Positions 26,365-35,493 of a stretch of 64,000 nucleotides of DNA are shown piece by piece. The notes under the pieces were generated by a model. It had not been told where the DNA came from, searched no databases, and worked only from the letters and a program-made list of their open reading frames with translations. How positions within the stretch are numbered: position 1 is the first letter of the stretch; each line of letters opens with the position of its first letter. A program made the position numbers and the translations under genes. Source of the stretch: Chitinophaga pinensis (lineage in GTDB: Bacteria > Bacteroidota > Bacteroidia > Chitinophagales > Chitinophagaceae); NCBI GenBank assembly GCA_945876095.1, contig CAMCMP010000004.1:1-64000 (forward strand), read 5' to 3'.

Positions 26365-26595
26365 TTACCAACTCCAACTTGATGTATTGATAGTAGATTC
26401 CAGTTTATTCTCGATATCATCTGAAAGACCACTAAAAAAATCTATTCCCGTTAAAGACTCTATATTGTCTATACTTGTTGCAAAGGACTTTAAACTTGAA
26501 CTACTGCCCTTATTATTCAAAATCAAAGCAATGGCTATCTTCTCAGATCCATTGTCCTTAAAAAAGGTATTGGAAATATAATTAATAGTTTTAAA
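26365..26595 (-). pseudogene. DNA/RNA non-specific endonuclease, C-terminal fragment
   Basis: The minus strand is open from 26595 to a TAA at 26365. Its C-terminal part reads KSFATSIDNIESLTGIDFF and then DDIENKLESTINTSSWSW. This matches the end of NUC1/EndoG-type nucleases, where a Phe-Ala-x-Ser-Ile-Asp motif leads to LTGIDFF and a final tryptophan. The catalytic DRGH part and the whole N-terminal half are missing, and no start codon is present. It is a 5'-truncated relic. Confidence 0.55.
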
Positions 26596-26688
26596 TTAGT
26601 ATATAATTGTGGAGTCCAGAAACCACTTAAAATAACGGGGCGATACCGAAAAGCCATAAGAGTAGGCGAAAATTAAAATTTAATTATT

Positions 26689-27015
26689 ATGAAATTTTAT
26701 TTAAAAGTTTTACAGAACTATGCTACATTTAAAGGAAGAGCCAGTAGAAGTGAGCATTGGTATTTTGTATTATTCAATATTATATTTTCAATAGCATTGA
26801 GCTATGTAAGTGGTGTAGTAAACTTACCTATTTTATATACCATATATTCTTTAGCGCTTTTAATTCCAAGTATAGCTGTTGCAGTTAGAAGAATGCATGA
26901 TGTTGGAAAAAGTGGTTGGTTTATTTTAATCCCAATTTACGGTTTGATATTAGCTTGTACTCAAGGAGTAAAAGGTGAAAATGAATATGGCACTGAACCT
27001 AATGACAATGTATAA
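26689..27015 (+). CDS. DUF805 inner membrane protein
   Basis: The 108-residue protein shows the DUF805 hallmarks: YATFKGRASRSEHWYFVLF at the start, two or three membrane segments, AVAVRRMHDVGKSGWF in the middle and a C-terminal GTEPND. The family is widespread in bacteria and its function is not established. It sits alone on the plus strand between element relics, 94 bases from the nuclease fragment. Confidence 0.88.
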   Translation: MKFYLKVLQNYATFKGRASRSEHWYFVLFNIIFSIALSYVSGVVNLPILYTIYSLALLIPSIAVAVRRMHDVGKSGWFILIPIYGLILACTQGVKGENEYGTEPNDNV

Positions 27016-27155
27016 TTGAAAAAACATAACTAATTCGAGTATAAGCTATTTAGCTGGATCAGCTTAATCTATTTTTTATCCCCGAATTGCTTGTCAATGC
27101 TTTGAAAATTGACAACGTTTTTAATATTTATTGAGTTACGTTTAAAAATCCAAGA

Positions 27156-28145
27156 ATGGAAAAATTTCATGGCCAAAATGTTAAAAACGCAGCTAATATT
27201 GATGAGTTTGAGCTTTTCCGGCTTGAACAATTAGCCGAAAAAAAAAGAAAATCAAATAGGGCAGCATTAATTATTTTTCCGATAAACATTATTTTATCGG
27301 GTTTATTGGTGCTTTTAGACTTTTATACGGTAGCATTTTTTGTTCTTCCAGCAGTAGGAGTTTTTATATTTTTTGTTTATCGAGATATGTTGAATATAAA
27401 ATATTCCGAAAAATTTAAAGAAAGTTTACTTAAAAAACTTTTCGAATTATCTGCTCCCGAATTTCAATATTTCCCCAATAGTTTTGTTACAGATACTTTA
27501 TTTATAGAAAGTGGATTTGTTAAAAGGTATTCGAAATATTCTGGCGAAGACTTGTTTAAAGGAATTGTCAATGAAATCCCTGTAGAATTTTCCGAAATTA
27601 AGGTTTCGATAAAGGCTACCAGATACCAACGTAAGTTGGGCAGCGGCTATAATAAAATACTATTTAAAGGTGTTTTTTATGCATTTTCATGGAATAAAAC
27701 CTTTTCTGGTGTTACTCAAATTTTACCTGATAAAATGGAGAAACTTTTTGGTGGTTTGGGTTCGTTGGTTCAAAAAATGAATTCCAGTGCAAACAAATTT
27801 GGGATAAGTTGGGATGGGCGAGACCCGCTTGTCAAATTCGATAATAAAGATTTCGAAAAAGAATATGTGGTGTATTCGGATAATGAAATGGAAGCCAGAA
27901 GTATAATTAGCGAACCCCTTATGATATTTTTACTTGAACTTAAAAAAAATACAAATGCAAAAATTTATATTAGTTTCGTTGGCAATAAAATATTTTTAGG
28001 TATTAGTGACAATAAGGATATTTTGAAAGTTGGAAATATAAATGAAAGTGTTACGGACAACGGTTTTTTACAAAAATATCTCATCGAAATCGAAGCTTGT
28101 ATTGTAATTGCAAGAAAAATTGTTAATATTCTAAAGATAAGATAG
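27156..28145 (+). CDS. DUF3137 membrane protein
   Basis: The 329-residue protein has a charged N-terminal helix, two adjacent membrane segments at about 40-80, and a soluble C-terminal domain containing IVNEIPVEFSEIKVS, LFKGVFYAF, FEKEYVVYSDNEMEARSI and KIYISFVGNKIFL. That arrangement fits DUF3137 (also called galanin-like). The function is unknown. It follows the DUF805 gene by 140 bases in the same direction and both look intact, unlike the relics around them. Confidence 0.8.
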   Translation: MEKFHGQNVKNAANIDEFELFRLEQLAEKKRKSNRAALIIFPINIILSGLLVLLDFYTVAFFVLPAVGVFIFFVYRDMLNIKYSEKFKESLLKKLFELSAPEFQYFPNSFVTDTLFIESGFVKRYSKYSGEDLFKGIVNEIPVEFSEIKVSIKATRYQRKLGSGYNKILFKGVFYAFSWNKTFSGVTQILPDKMEKLFGGLGSLVQKMNSSANKFGISWDGRDPLVKFDNKDFEKEYVVYSDNEMEARSIISEPLMIFLLELKKNTNAKIYISFVGNKIFLGISDNKDILKVGNINESVTDNGFLQKYLIEIEACIVIARKIVNILKIR

Positions 28146-28250
28146 GGTTCGGTATTTCCCAGTAGAGTATAAGTTGGCGTATTGCGCCTTATTTCCTTCA
28201 CATGAGACTTGGCGAAAGGGGGTAATTATGCGTGGATTTTCCACTTTGTC

Positions 28251-28354
28251 TTAGAAAACTAATGCTAAATAAGGAAATTTCTTGGTAAACTCTTTTTGAA
28301 GGGTTTCGATTTTTTTCTTCCGTTCATGGATAATTCAGATGCCATAATAAACAT
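28251..28354 (-). pseudogene. Frameshifted small protein remnant
   Basis: An ATG at 28354 opens MFIMASELSMNGRKK. After the A-rich run the neighbouring frame continues sensibly as IETLQKEFTKKFPYLALVF to a TAA at 28251, while the original frame stops early. The joined sequence looks like a small conserved protein of the mobile type, but I cannot name its family. The rest of 28146-28394 shows nothing clear. Confidence 0.3.
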
Positions 28355-28394
28355 TTTAAAAACTAATTTATGATATTTATGGGGAATACTCTAG

Positions 28395-28617
28395 TCAGAA
28401 TCCCCCATTAAAAAAATCTTTCAACCCCTTCATTTCTTGCTTCACTTTGGCTGCTACAATCTTTGAATAAATTTGAGTATGCTTGAGCGAACTGTGCCCT
28501 AACATTTTACTGACTGATACCGTAGAAATTCCATTACACATAGTGACCGTTGTTGCAAAAGTGTGTCTGGCAAGGTGAACAAATTGGGGCTCCGCAAATC
28601 GGTTTTTAGCTGCACCT
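28395..28617 (-). pseudogene. Tyrosine recombinase (integrase), C-terminal 70-odd residues only
   Basis: The minus strand reads FVHLARHTFATTV, then KMLGHSSLKHTQIYSKI, and ends at a TGA at 28395. These are the last catalytic boxes of a Bacteroidota tyrosine integrase: the His-x-x-Arg of HLAR, the LGHSS box and the catalytic tyrosine in TQIY. The frame closes upstream at about 28617, right at the right-hand island repeat, so the core-binding and first catalytic parts are gone. The stump points toward the tRNA, as island integrases often do. Excision by this gene is not possible now. Confidence 0.8.
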
Positions 28618-28638
28618 ATTTACATTTTTTTACATACA

Positions 28639-28681
28639 AAAAGGCCTGATAATTATCAGGCCTTTAAAGTGGTGCGAGCCG
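28639..28681. repeat. Right direct repeat of the island, at the tRNA-Phe 3' end
   Basis: The 43 bases are identical to 155-197. They include the 26-base palindrome AAAGGCCTGATAATTATC... (28640-28665), which is the tRNA terminator, and the final bases of tRNA-Phe (28670-28681). The gene is whole on this side, so this is the regenerated tRNA end. Confidence 0.75.
28640..28665 (-). terminator. tRNA-Phe terminator palindrome
   Basis: A perfect 26-base palindrome follows the tRNA by four bases on the minus strand and ends in a T-rich stretch (TTTTTGT reading leftward). The same palindrome in the left island repeat has no tRNA attached. Confidence 0.6.
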
Positions 28682-28742
28682 GGGTTGAACCGGCGACACA
28701 TGGATTTTCAGTCCATTGCTCTACCAACTGAGCTATCACACC
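28670..28742 (-). tRNA. tRNA-Phe (anticodon GAA)
   Basis: The minus strand folds into a 73-base cloverleaf. The acceptor stem is GGTGTGA with TCGCACC (one G-U pair), the D-arm GCTCAGTTGGTAGAGC, the anticodon loop CTGAAAA on an ATGGA/TCCAT stem, and the T-arm GCCGG-TTCAACC-CCGGC. The discriminator is A and CCA is not encoded. Its 3' end is the site at which the island's left repeat was copied. Confidence 0.97.
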
Positions 28743-28870
28743 TTCCCGTTTGGGGTGGCAAAAATAGGAGTTTCTATTCAAATAATTCGTTCCTTTCCTA
28801 TCAATTTCAAAAAAAGAGGTAAAAAAATTCGAGGAATTCAAATTCACCTCTTATCTCAGCCTTCCCCTTA

Positions 28871-29914
28871 TTACAACAAGGAAGCTACCTCAATTACAAA
28901 GCGATACCGTACATCAGATTTAATTACTCTTTCATACGCCTCATTAATTTGTGACATCTTGATTACTTCTACATCTGATACAATCTGATGCTCAGCACAA
29001 TAGTCTAGCATTTCTTGGGTTTCCTTGATTCCGCCAATCATCGATCCTGCTAAAGTGCGTCTTTTTCCAATGATGCTAAATGCATTCACAACAGAAGGAA
29101 CAGGAGGAACTCCTACCACTACCATTGTGCCGTTTACCTTTAACAAATCTAAATATTGATTGTAATCATGTTGAGCAGAAATAGTGCTTAATATAAAATC
29201 AAACTTACCTTTTAGTTTTTTAAGCGTTTCAGGCTCAGTAGTCACCTCAAAATGATGAGCTCCTAAATTCAAAGCATCTTGCTTTTTAGAAGCTGAAGTG
29301 CTTAAAACGGTAACATCGGCGCCGAATGATGCACCAAATTTTACTCCCATATGACCTAAACCGCCTAAACCAACGATGGCTATCTTATGACCTTTGCCGA
29401 TTTTCCAATATTTCAATGGTGAATAGGTGGTAATACCTGCACACAATAAGGGTGCTACTCCTTCCAAGGGTAATTTGTCTGAAACATGAAGCACATAGTT
29501 TTCGTCTACAGCAATATGAGTGGCATAGCCACCATAAGTAGGATTCCCTTGTTTATCAATACTATTATAAGTGCCTACTGTTCCATTATCACAATATTGT
29601 TCTTCTGAAACTAAGCAACTTGGACAGGTGCGACAAGAATCTATAAAACATCCAACGCCTGCAAGCTCACCTACCTTAAATTTTGTTACCTTATCTCCTA
29701 CTTTTGAAATTCTACCCAAAATTTCATGTCCTGGTACCATTGGATAACTAGATCCACCCCACTCATTGCGAGCCTGGTGTATATCTGAGTGGCATACTCC
29801 AGAATAAATAATATCTATCAGAACATCATTGGGTCCAACTTCTTTCGTATTATAATCGAAGGGAGCTAATGGTGTGGTAGCACTTTGTGCGGCATAACTT
29901 TTTGTTGGTGTCAT
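28871..29914 (-). CDS. Zinc-dependent NAD(P) alcohol dehydrogenase (cinnamyl/YahK type)
   Basis: The 347-residue protein has catalytic zinc ligands in SGVCHSDIH and VPGHEILG. The structural zinc cysteines are in CRTCPSCLVSEEQYC, and GLGGLGHMGVKFG binds the cofactor. It is an MDR-family reductase/dehydrogenase for medium-chain or aromatic aldehydes and alcohols. It is the first core gene right of the tRNA, convergent with nothing, and separated from recQ by a 285-base gap with no recognisable content. The physiological substrate cannot be set from the sequence. Confidence 0.9.
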   Translation of the reverse strand: MTPTKSYAAQSATTPLAPFDYNTKEVGPNDVLIDIIYSGVCHSDIHQARNEWGGSSYPMVPGHEILGRISKVGDKVTKFKVGELAGVGCFIDSCRTCPSCLVSEEQYCDNGTVGTYNSIDKQGNPTYGGYATHIAVDENYVLHVSDKLPLEGVAPLLCAGITTYSPLKYWKIGKGHKIAIVGLGGLGHMGVKFGASFGADVTVLSTSASKKQDALNLGAHHFEVTTEPETLKKLKGKFDFILSTISAQHDYNQYLDLLKVNGTMVVVGVPPVPSVVNAFSIIGKRRTLAGSMIGGIKETQEMLDYCAEHQIVSDVEVIKMSQINEAYERVIKSDVRYRFVIEVASLL

Positions 29915-30199
29915 AATTTTAAGTTGTTTTAAAAGCCGTTTAAATAATTAGGATATAGAATGTATTTTTTAAAAACAAGTGTTGTAAAAAACACTTATTG
30001 TTTAGTTTTATCAATAGACTTCTGGGATATTGTAAATGAATACAGTCTAATTAGGTTTAAAAAATTGGATTTTTAAATTTGTAATTTATTAAAATGTAGT
30101 GCAATTTAAACAGAAATAACCTGATTTTTAGAAATCGACAGATTTGATTGTAATAATTTAATATTAGTAAAAAACCGTAACTAAAATTTGGATAATAGT

Positions 30200-32494
30200 T
30201 TAGTTTCCAAATACACTCAAAAACTTAATTCTCATGATTTTTAGTTGTTCCCAGTTAAATCCACTTTCTGCAAGTTCCTCTTGTGCTATCTGAAGGCTAC
30301 TAGTTTCGCAGGATTTAAAATAATCAATAATCTCTTCTTGTTCATATTGGTCTACTAGTTCATCAATTGCATAATCTAAATTCAATTTGGTACCACTTGC
30401 AACGATCGTTTCCATCTCTTCTAGTAGTTCATCTATTTTGAGGTCCTTAGTTTTTGCGATGGTTTCTAGAGGAATTTTTTTGTCTACATTTTGGATGATG
30501 AAAATCTTATTATTATTTCTGTTCACCACTCCCTTCATTACAAACTCATCTAGCTTTTCTATTTCATTTTCTTCAACGTAAGTTGCGATCAAATCCACAA
30601 ATTTTTTACCATACCTAACCGCCTTACCTTTGCTTACACCCTGACATTTTTCCAACTCTTCTATGGTGGTGGGATATAGAGTAGCCATATCTTCTAAGCT
30701 TCTTTCTAAGAAAATAACAAATGGTGGAAGATTTTTTTCTTTGGAAACTTTTTTGCGAAGGTCCTTCAGCATCGATACCAATTTTTCATCCAAAGAATTG
30801 GAAGCTACTGGTGCTGCCATTCCTTCCTCATCATCCCCATCTGCACCTTGAAACAAATTATTGAGTACAATTTTAAAAGAGACGGGTTTTTTTAAAAAGG
30901 CAGTTCCTTTTTGTGTAAACTTAAGGACGCCATATTCTTCAATATCCTTTTTAATAAATCCTTCTAATATCATTTGCCTCATCAGAGAATTCCAGAAATG
31001 CTCATCCTTGTCTTTTCCAATTCCAAAAAAATCTCTTTCATCGTGACGGAACATTTTTACCTGAGGGTTAGGTTTTCCAAGTAAAATATGCATCAGATAA
31101 ACCATGGTAAACTGCTCATCTAATCCGTTGATTATTTTAAGTACCTGTTGAGTTTCTGTTTTCGCTTCTATTAATTCTTTAGGACTATTGCAATTGTCAC
31201 ACATTTTGGTACATTGGCCAGTGTCGTACTCTTCACCAAAATAATTCAATAAAATTTTTCGCCTGCATACCGCACTTTCAGCATAAGAAACTGTTTCGTT
31301 GATCAGCTGAGCCCCTACCTCACGTTCACTTAGCGGCTTATCACGCATCAAGTGTTCAAGTTTAGCAACATCCTTATGTGAATAGTAAAGAATACATCTA
31401 CCCTCCATGCCATCTCTGCCGGCACGTCCTGTTTCTTGATAATAATTTTCTATCGATTTTGGAATATTATAATGTATTACAAAGCGAACATCGGGCTTGT
31501 CAATACCCATTCCAAAAGCGATGGTAGCGACTATTACTTGTACATCTTCATTTAGAAAAAGGTCTTGACGTTCCGCTCTCAACTTGCTATCCAAACCAGC
31601 ATGGTAAGCAACCGCCTTAATGCCATTGGCCATCAACATATCTGCTAACTCTTCAGTAGTTTTTCGGTTGAGCGTATAGATAATTCCACTTTTTCCTTTG
31701 TTTTGAGATATGTAACGTACAATGCTAGTAACCGTTTGGTCTTTCTGTATTTTTGGTAGAATCTCATAATACAAATTAGACCTGTTAAAAGAAGAAATAT
31801 ATACCTGTGGATCTCTAAGACCAAGATTTCTTAAAATATCACTTTGAACTTTTGGGGTAGCCGTAGCAGTGAGTGCAATCATGGGGGCTAATGGATTAAT
31901 CATCTCCATCATTTCTCTTAATCGTCGATATTCAGGTCTAAAATCGTGACCCCATTCCGAAATACAATGAGCCTCATCCACTGCAAAAAATGAAATATCT
32001 AATTCTTTAAAAAATTCAATATTTTCTAATTTGGTGAGGGTTTCTGGAGCCACATACAACATCTTAGTTTTGCCTGAAACTAGATCGTCTTTTACTATTT
32101 TTTGTTGGCCTTTATTGAGTGTGCTATTTAAAAAATGGGCTACATCATCTTTACTACTGTAGCTTCTTACCAGGTCTACCTGATTTTTCATTAATGCTAT
32201 TAAGGGAGAAACGATGATGGCGCACCCTTCGCTGATAATGGCAGGTAATTGGTAACACAAACTTTTTCCACCTCCGGTGGGCATTATTACTAGTGCATCA
32301 TTTCCAGCCAATAAATTTTGAATAATTTTTTCCTGAGGCTCTTTGAAAGAGTCAAAACCGAAGTAGCTCTGAAGTTGCGCAGTTAAATTTAAATTTTTCT
32401 CTTGACTGATTGCCTTCACAGCTATTTTATCAACGGATAATGATGGAGTTTCTTTCGCCGACTTTTGTTTCGATTTTGCTTTTACTGTAGCCAT
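30200..32494 (-). CDS. recQ: ATP-dependent DNA helicase RecQ
   Basis: The 764-residue protein has the RecQ helicase motifs: MPTGGGKSLCYQLPA, a DEAH box in FAVDEAHCISEWGHD, TATATPKV, HAGLDSK, and ATIAFGMGIDKPDVRFVIH. A zinc-binding region follows with CRRKILLNYFGE and CTKMCDNC, then a winged helix, an HRDC domain near 590-670 (FVIFLERSLEDM) and an extra helical C-terminal segment. It unwinds forked and structured DNA during repair. It is longer than E. coli RecQ through a 40-residue lysine-rich N-terminal extension and the C-terminal tail, both common in Bacteroidota. Confidence 0.93.
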   Translation of the reverse strand: MATVKAKSKQKSAKETPSLSVDKIAVKAISQEKNLNLTAQLQSYFGFDSFKEPQEKIIQNLLAGNDALVIMPTGGGKSLCYQLPAIISEGCAIIVSPLIALMKNQVDLVRSYSSKDDVAHFLNSTLNKGQQKIVKDDLVSGKTKMLYVAPETLTKLENIEFFKELDISFFAVDEAHCISEWGHDFRPEYRRLREMMEMINPLAPMIALTATATPKVQSDILRNLGLRDPQVYISSFNRSNLYYEILPKIQKDQTVTSIVRYISQNKGKSGIIYTLNRKTTEELADMLMANGIKAVAYHAGLDSKLRAERQDLFLNEDVQVIVATIAFGMGIDKPDVRFVIHYNIPKSIENYYQETGRAGRDGMEGRCILYYSHKDVAKLEHLMRDKPLSEREVGAQLINETVSYAESAVCRRKILLNYFGEEYDTGQCTKMCDNCNSPKELIEAKTETQQVLKIINGLDEQFTMVYLMHILLGKPNPQVKMFRHDERDFFGIGKDKDEHFWNSLMRQMILEGFIKKDIEEYGVLKFTQKGTAFLKKPVSFKIVLNNLFQGADGDDEEGMAAPVASNSLDEKLVSMLKDLRKKVSKEKNLPPFVIFLERSLEDMATLYPTTIEELEKCQGVSKGKAVRYGKKFVDLIATYVEENEIEKLDEFVMKGVVNRNNNKIFIIQNVDKKIPLETIAKTKDLKIDELLEEMETIVASGTKLNLDYAIDELVDQYEQEEIIDYFKSCETSSLQIAQEELAESGFNWEQLKIMRIKFLSVFGN

Positions 32495-33028
32495 AACTTT
32501 CTTTATCGTCTGCCTAGTTTAAAATAGTTGGCAGCTTGGGATACCTCGGATTTTTAGTAAGTAGGGTTTTCCTGTCCTAAAATTTTTTAAAGTAGACGAA
32601 GTTAATTCAATCAACTTGCAAATTCAAATTAACATCAGTTACTTGTAGGTTAAGTTAAGCAATTTTGGTTAAAGTGCAATTTCTAATTTAACGTTGCTAC
32701 CATTGATCCGAATAACAGATTATAGAAGAAGGCGTATTTGCAAAAAAATCACCTATCTAACCCTTAAAATTAGGGCAATAAGTATATATTATCCCTTTGT
32801 GTTATGGATGATTTAAAGTAGGTTTGCTCCTTAAAATGACAAAGCGTTCAGTAGCCATCACTTTACCCTAAACTATTTAAAAGCACAGAGATTCAATTAG
32901 GAAGTAAAAATCGGGTTCAATTATAATTTTAAAGAAAGAATTGGAGTGAATATAGCCTCCAAAGAAGCTTGATAGTAAAACTATTTTTTATAAAAAAGCT
33001 GTAAATTTATTAAACAGATAAATAAATT
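32495..33028. other. Intergenic gap between divergent recQ and manC
   Basis: This 534-base AT-rich gap separates divergent genes and should hold both promoters. I see no reading frame, tRNA, strong hairpin or repeat in it. Confidence 0.5.
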
Positions 33029-34111
33029 ATGACGAATAATAATTATGTAGCGATTATGGCTGGTGGAATTGGTAGCAGGTTTTGGCCAATGAGTCGTACC
33101 GATTTTCCTAAACAATTTCTTGATATTTTAAATACAGGCAGAACTCTTATTCAGGGTACTTTTGACAGGTTTGCTTTATTTATTCCTATTGAAAATATTT
33201 ATATAGTAACGACTGAAAAATACAAACAAATCGTAATCGATCAACTTCCTGATCTGCCGATTGAAAATATTTTGTGTGAGCCTTCAAGAAAAAATACAGC
33301 ACCCTGCATTGCTTATATATCATATAAATTACAGCAAATCAATCCAGCCGCTAATTTGATTTGTGCACCAGCAGATCATATTATTTTAGAAACAGAAAAT
33401 TTTAAAATTAAATGCATAGAGGCGCTTTACTTTACCGCTAATAACCAGGCCTTGGTTACATTGGGTATTAAGCCCACCCATCCCAATACGGGATATGGCT
33501 ATATTCAATACGAGCCACAGTCCATAAGCGATAATGTATTTAAGGTGAAAACTTTTACCGAAAAACCAGATAAAGAGTTAGCGAAAACCTTCATTTCCAG
33601 TGGCGATTTTTTATGGAATGCCGGGATTTTTGTTTGGCAGATAAAAAATATTATTCAGGCATTTGAAACATTTTTACCTGAGATGCATGAGGTATTCGAT
33701 GCTGAAAAAGATAATTTTAATACGCCTGCTGAGAAAGAAGCGATAGAAAGAATCTATCCTCAGTGTGTAAATATTTCCATCGATTATGGGGTAATGGAAA
33801 AAGCGAACAATGTATACATTATTCCTTCTTCTTTTGGCTGGAGCGATTTGGGAACATGGGCTAGTGCTTATGATAATCTTGAAAAGGATTATTTTGAAAA
33901 TGCGGTGGCTGGAAGCAATGTAATGATTATAGATGCTACTAAAAATATCATTCACGCCAATAATAAAAAATTAGTACTGGTTCAAGGCCTGGATGATTTT
34001 ATTGTAGTGGATACGGAAGATGTATTACTAATATGTAAAAAGGATAAAGAACAAGCAATCAAAGAATACGTCGCAGAGGTAAAAAGAAACAAGGGAGAAA
34101 AATATCTTTAG
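33029..34111 (+). CDS. manC: Mannose-1-phosphate guanylyltransferase
   Basis: The 360-residue protein begins with the nucleotidyltransferase signature MAGGIGSRFWPMSR and TDFPKQFL. It has CAPADHII, FTEKPD and GDFLWNAGIFVW, and ends in ADT-like repeats (DTEDVLLICKKD). It makes GDP-mannose from mannose 1-phosphate and GTP, for surface polysaccharide or glycosylation. It is the single-domain type, without the phosphomannose isomerase domain of bifunctional enzymes. The next gene lies 65 bases on. Confidence 0.93.
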   Translation: MTNNNYVAIMAGGIGSRFWPMSRTDFPKQFLDILNTGRTLIQGTFDRFALFIPIENIYIVTTEKYKQIVIDQLPDLPIENILCEPSRKNTAPCIAYISYKLQQINPAANLICAPADHIILETENFKIKCIEALYFTANNQALVTLGIKPTHPNTGYGYIQYEPQSISDNVFKVKTFTEKPDKELAKTFISSGDFLWNAGIFVWQIKNIIQAFETFLPEMHEVFDAEKDNFNTPAEKEAIERIYPQCVNISIDYGVMEKANNVYIIPSSFGWSDLGTWASAYDNLEKDYFENAVAGSNVMIIDATKNIIHANNKKLVLVQGLDDFIVVDTEDVLLICKKDKEQAIKEYVAEVKRNKGEKYL

Positions 34112-34176
34112 TAAATTTTATAAAAAAATTGCTAGTATTCAATAGGGGCTGTTGAGACCATTTAAATTCAATAAAA

Positions 34177-35328
34177 TTGACTCCTTCAATTCAAAGTAAA
34201 CTTCCCCAAGTAGGCACTACTATTTTTACTCAGATGAGTTCGCTTGCTGCTCAATACAATGCTATTAATTTGGGTCAAGGATTTCCTGATTTTATGATGA
34301 GTGAGGAGTTGATAGGTTTAGTAAATTCAGCCATGCTAAAAGGACATAATCAATACGTTCACATGAATGGCTTGCCTATATTACGGGAACGAATAGCCGA
34401 AAAATCTGAAAAACTTTACCGCTCTAAGCTAAATCCTGAAACAGACATTACCGTTACTCCTGGCGGAACCTATGCGATTTTTACTGCACTAACAACCGTA
34501 TTGCGACCTGGTGACGAAGTGATTGTGTTTGAGCCTTCTTACGATAGTTATGTTCCGAACATAGAAACCAACGGAGCAATACCTATTTTAATTCCGCTCG
34601 TTTATCCTGACTATTCAATAGACTGGGATTTGGTAAAGCAAAAGCTTTCGCCGAAAACAAAAATGATCATGCTCAATTCGCCGCACAATCCGACGGGTAG
34701 TATTTTGAGTAAAAAGGACATTGAACAATTGCGCGCGCTAGTAAAAAATACCAATATTTTTATTTTAAGTGATGAAGTTTATGAGCATTTAATATTTGAT
34801 GATAAGCAGCACGAAAGCATGTTGCGTTATCCTGATTTATTAGAAAGAAGTTTCGTATGTTTTTCATTTGGCAAAACGTATCACTGCACTGGGTGGAAAA
34901 TGGGATACTGTATAGCACCCGCTCCAATGATGAAGGAGTTTAGAAAAATCCATCAATACAATTGTTTTTCATGCCACAGTCCAGTGCAATTTGCTATAGC
35001 AGAATATTTGTTACAGGAAGAACCGTATCTACATTTAGGAAAACAGCTACAAAAAAAACGCGATTACTTTCAACAGATGATGCAACAAACTAAATTCAAA
35101 GCCTTGCCTTCTTACGGAAGTTATTTTCAATTGTATAGTTATGATCAAATAACGGAGGAGAGTGAAATTGACTTTGCAATAAGGCTAACAAAAGTTGCAG
35201 GTGTAGCCTCTATTCCCGCATCAGCATTTTATGTTAATAAAGTTGAAAATAAAGTATTGCGCTTTTGCTTTGCAAAAAATGAATCAACGCTGGAGGCTGC
35301 AGTAAATCGCTTGGTCTCGGCTTTGTAA
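34177..35328 (+). CDS. Class I/II PLP aminotransferase (methionine aminotransferase-like)
   Basis: The 383-residue protein has the fold-type I core: AINLGQGFPDF at the start, NSPHNPTG for pyridoxal phosphate, and the Schiff-base lysine in FSFGKTYHCTGWK. The GQGFPDF opening and the SYGSYFQLYSY segment match the YbdL/kynurenine aminotransferase group, whose members transaminate methionine and aromatic amino acids. The start is a TTG, since no ATG lies upstream before an in-frame stop. A TTG start is consistent with family length. Confidence 0.85.
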   Translation: MTPSIQSKLPQVGTTIFTQMSSLAAQYNAINLGQGFPDFMMSEELIGLVNSAMLKGHNQYVHMNGLPILRERIAEKSEKLYRSKLNPETDITVTPGGTYAIFTALTTVLRPGDEVIVFEPSYDSYVPNIETNGAIPILIPLVYPDYSIDWDLVKQKLSPKTKMIMLNSPHNPTGSILSKKDIEQLRALVKNTNIFILSDEVYEHLIFDDKQHESMLRYPDLLERSFVCFSFGKTYHCTGWKMGYCIAPAPMMKEFRKIHQYNCFSCHSPVQFAIAEYLLQEEPYLHLGKQLQKKRDYFQQMMQQTKFKALPSYGSYFQLYSYDQITEESEIDFAIRLTKVAGVASIPASAFYVNKVENKVLRFCFAKNESTLEAAVNRLVSAL

Positions 35329-35493
35329 CTATTCTTTTCAAAATAATTTTTTTCGGCTATTCGTTACTGTTTGATTAGTTGAATAGTAAATAGCCTAAAT
35401 AATATTGATGTCAATGAAATCATACACCTGACTGATTTAGCTCATAGAATCTAATCGCTTTTCAAAATAATTTTAGCGCTTAAACAACGTAAA

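Noticed and set aside
26387..26581. A 64-codon plus-strand frame
   Set aside because: The opposite strand reads as the tail of a nuclease family, so this is its shadow.
28656..28847. Minus-strand frame reading VAQLVEQWTENPCVAGS
   Set aside because: This is a translation of the tRNA-Phe gene and its flank.
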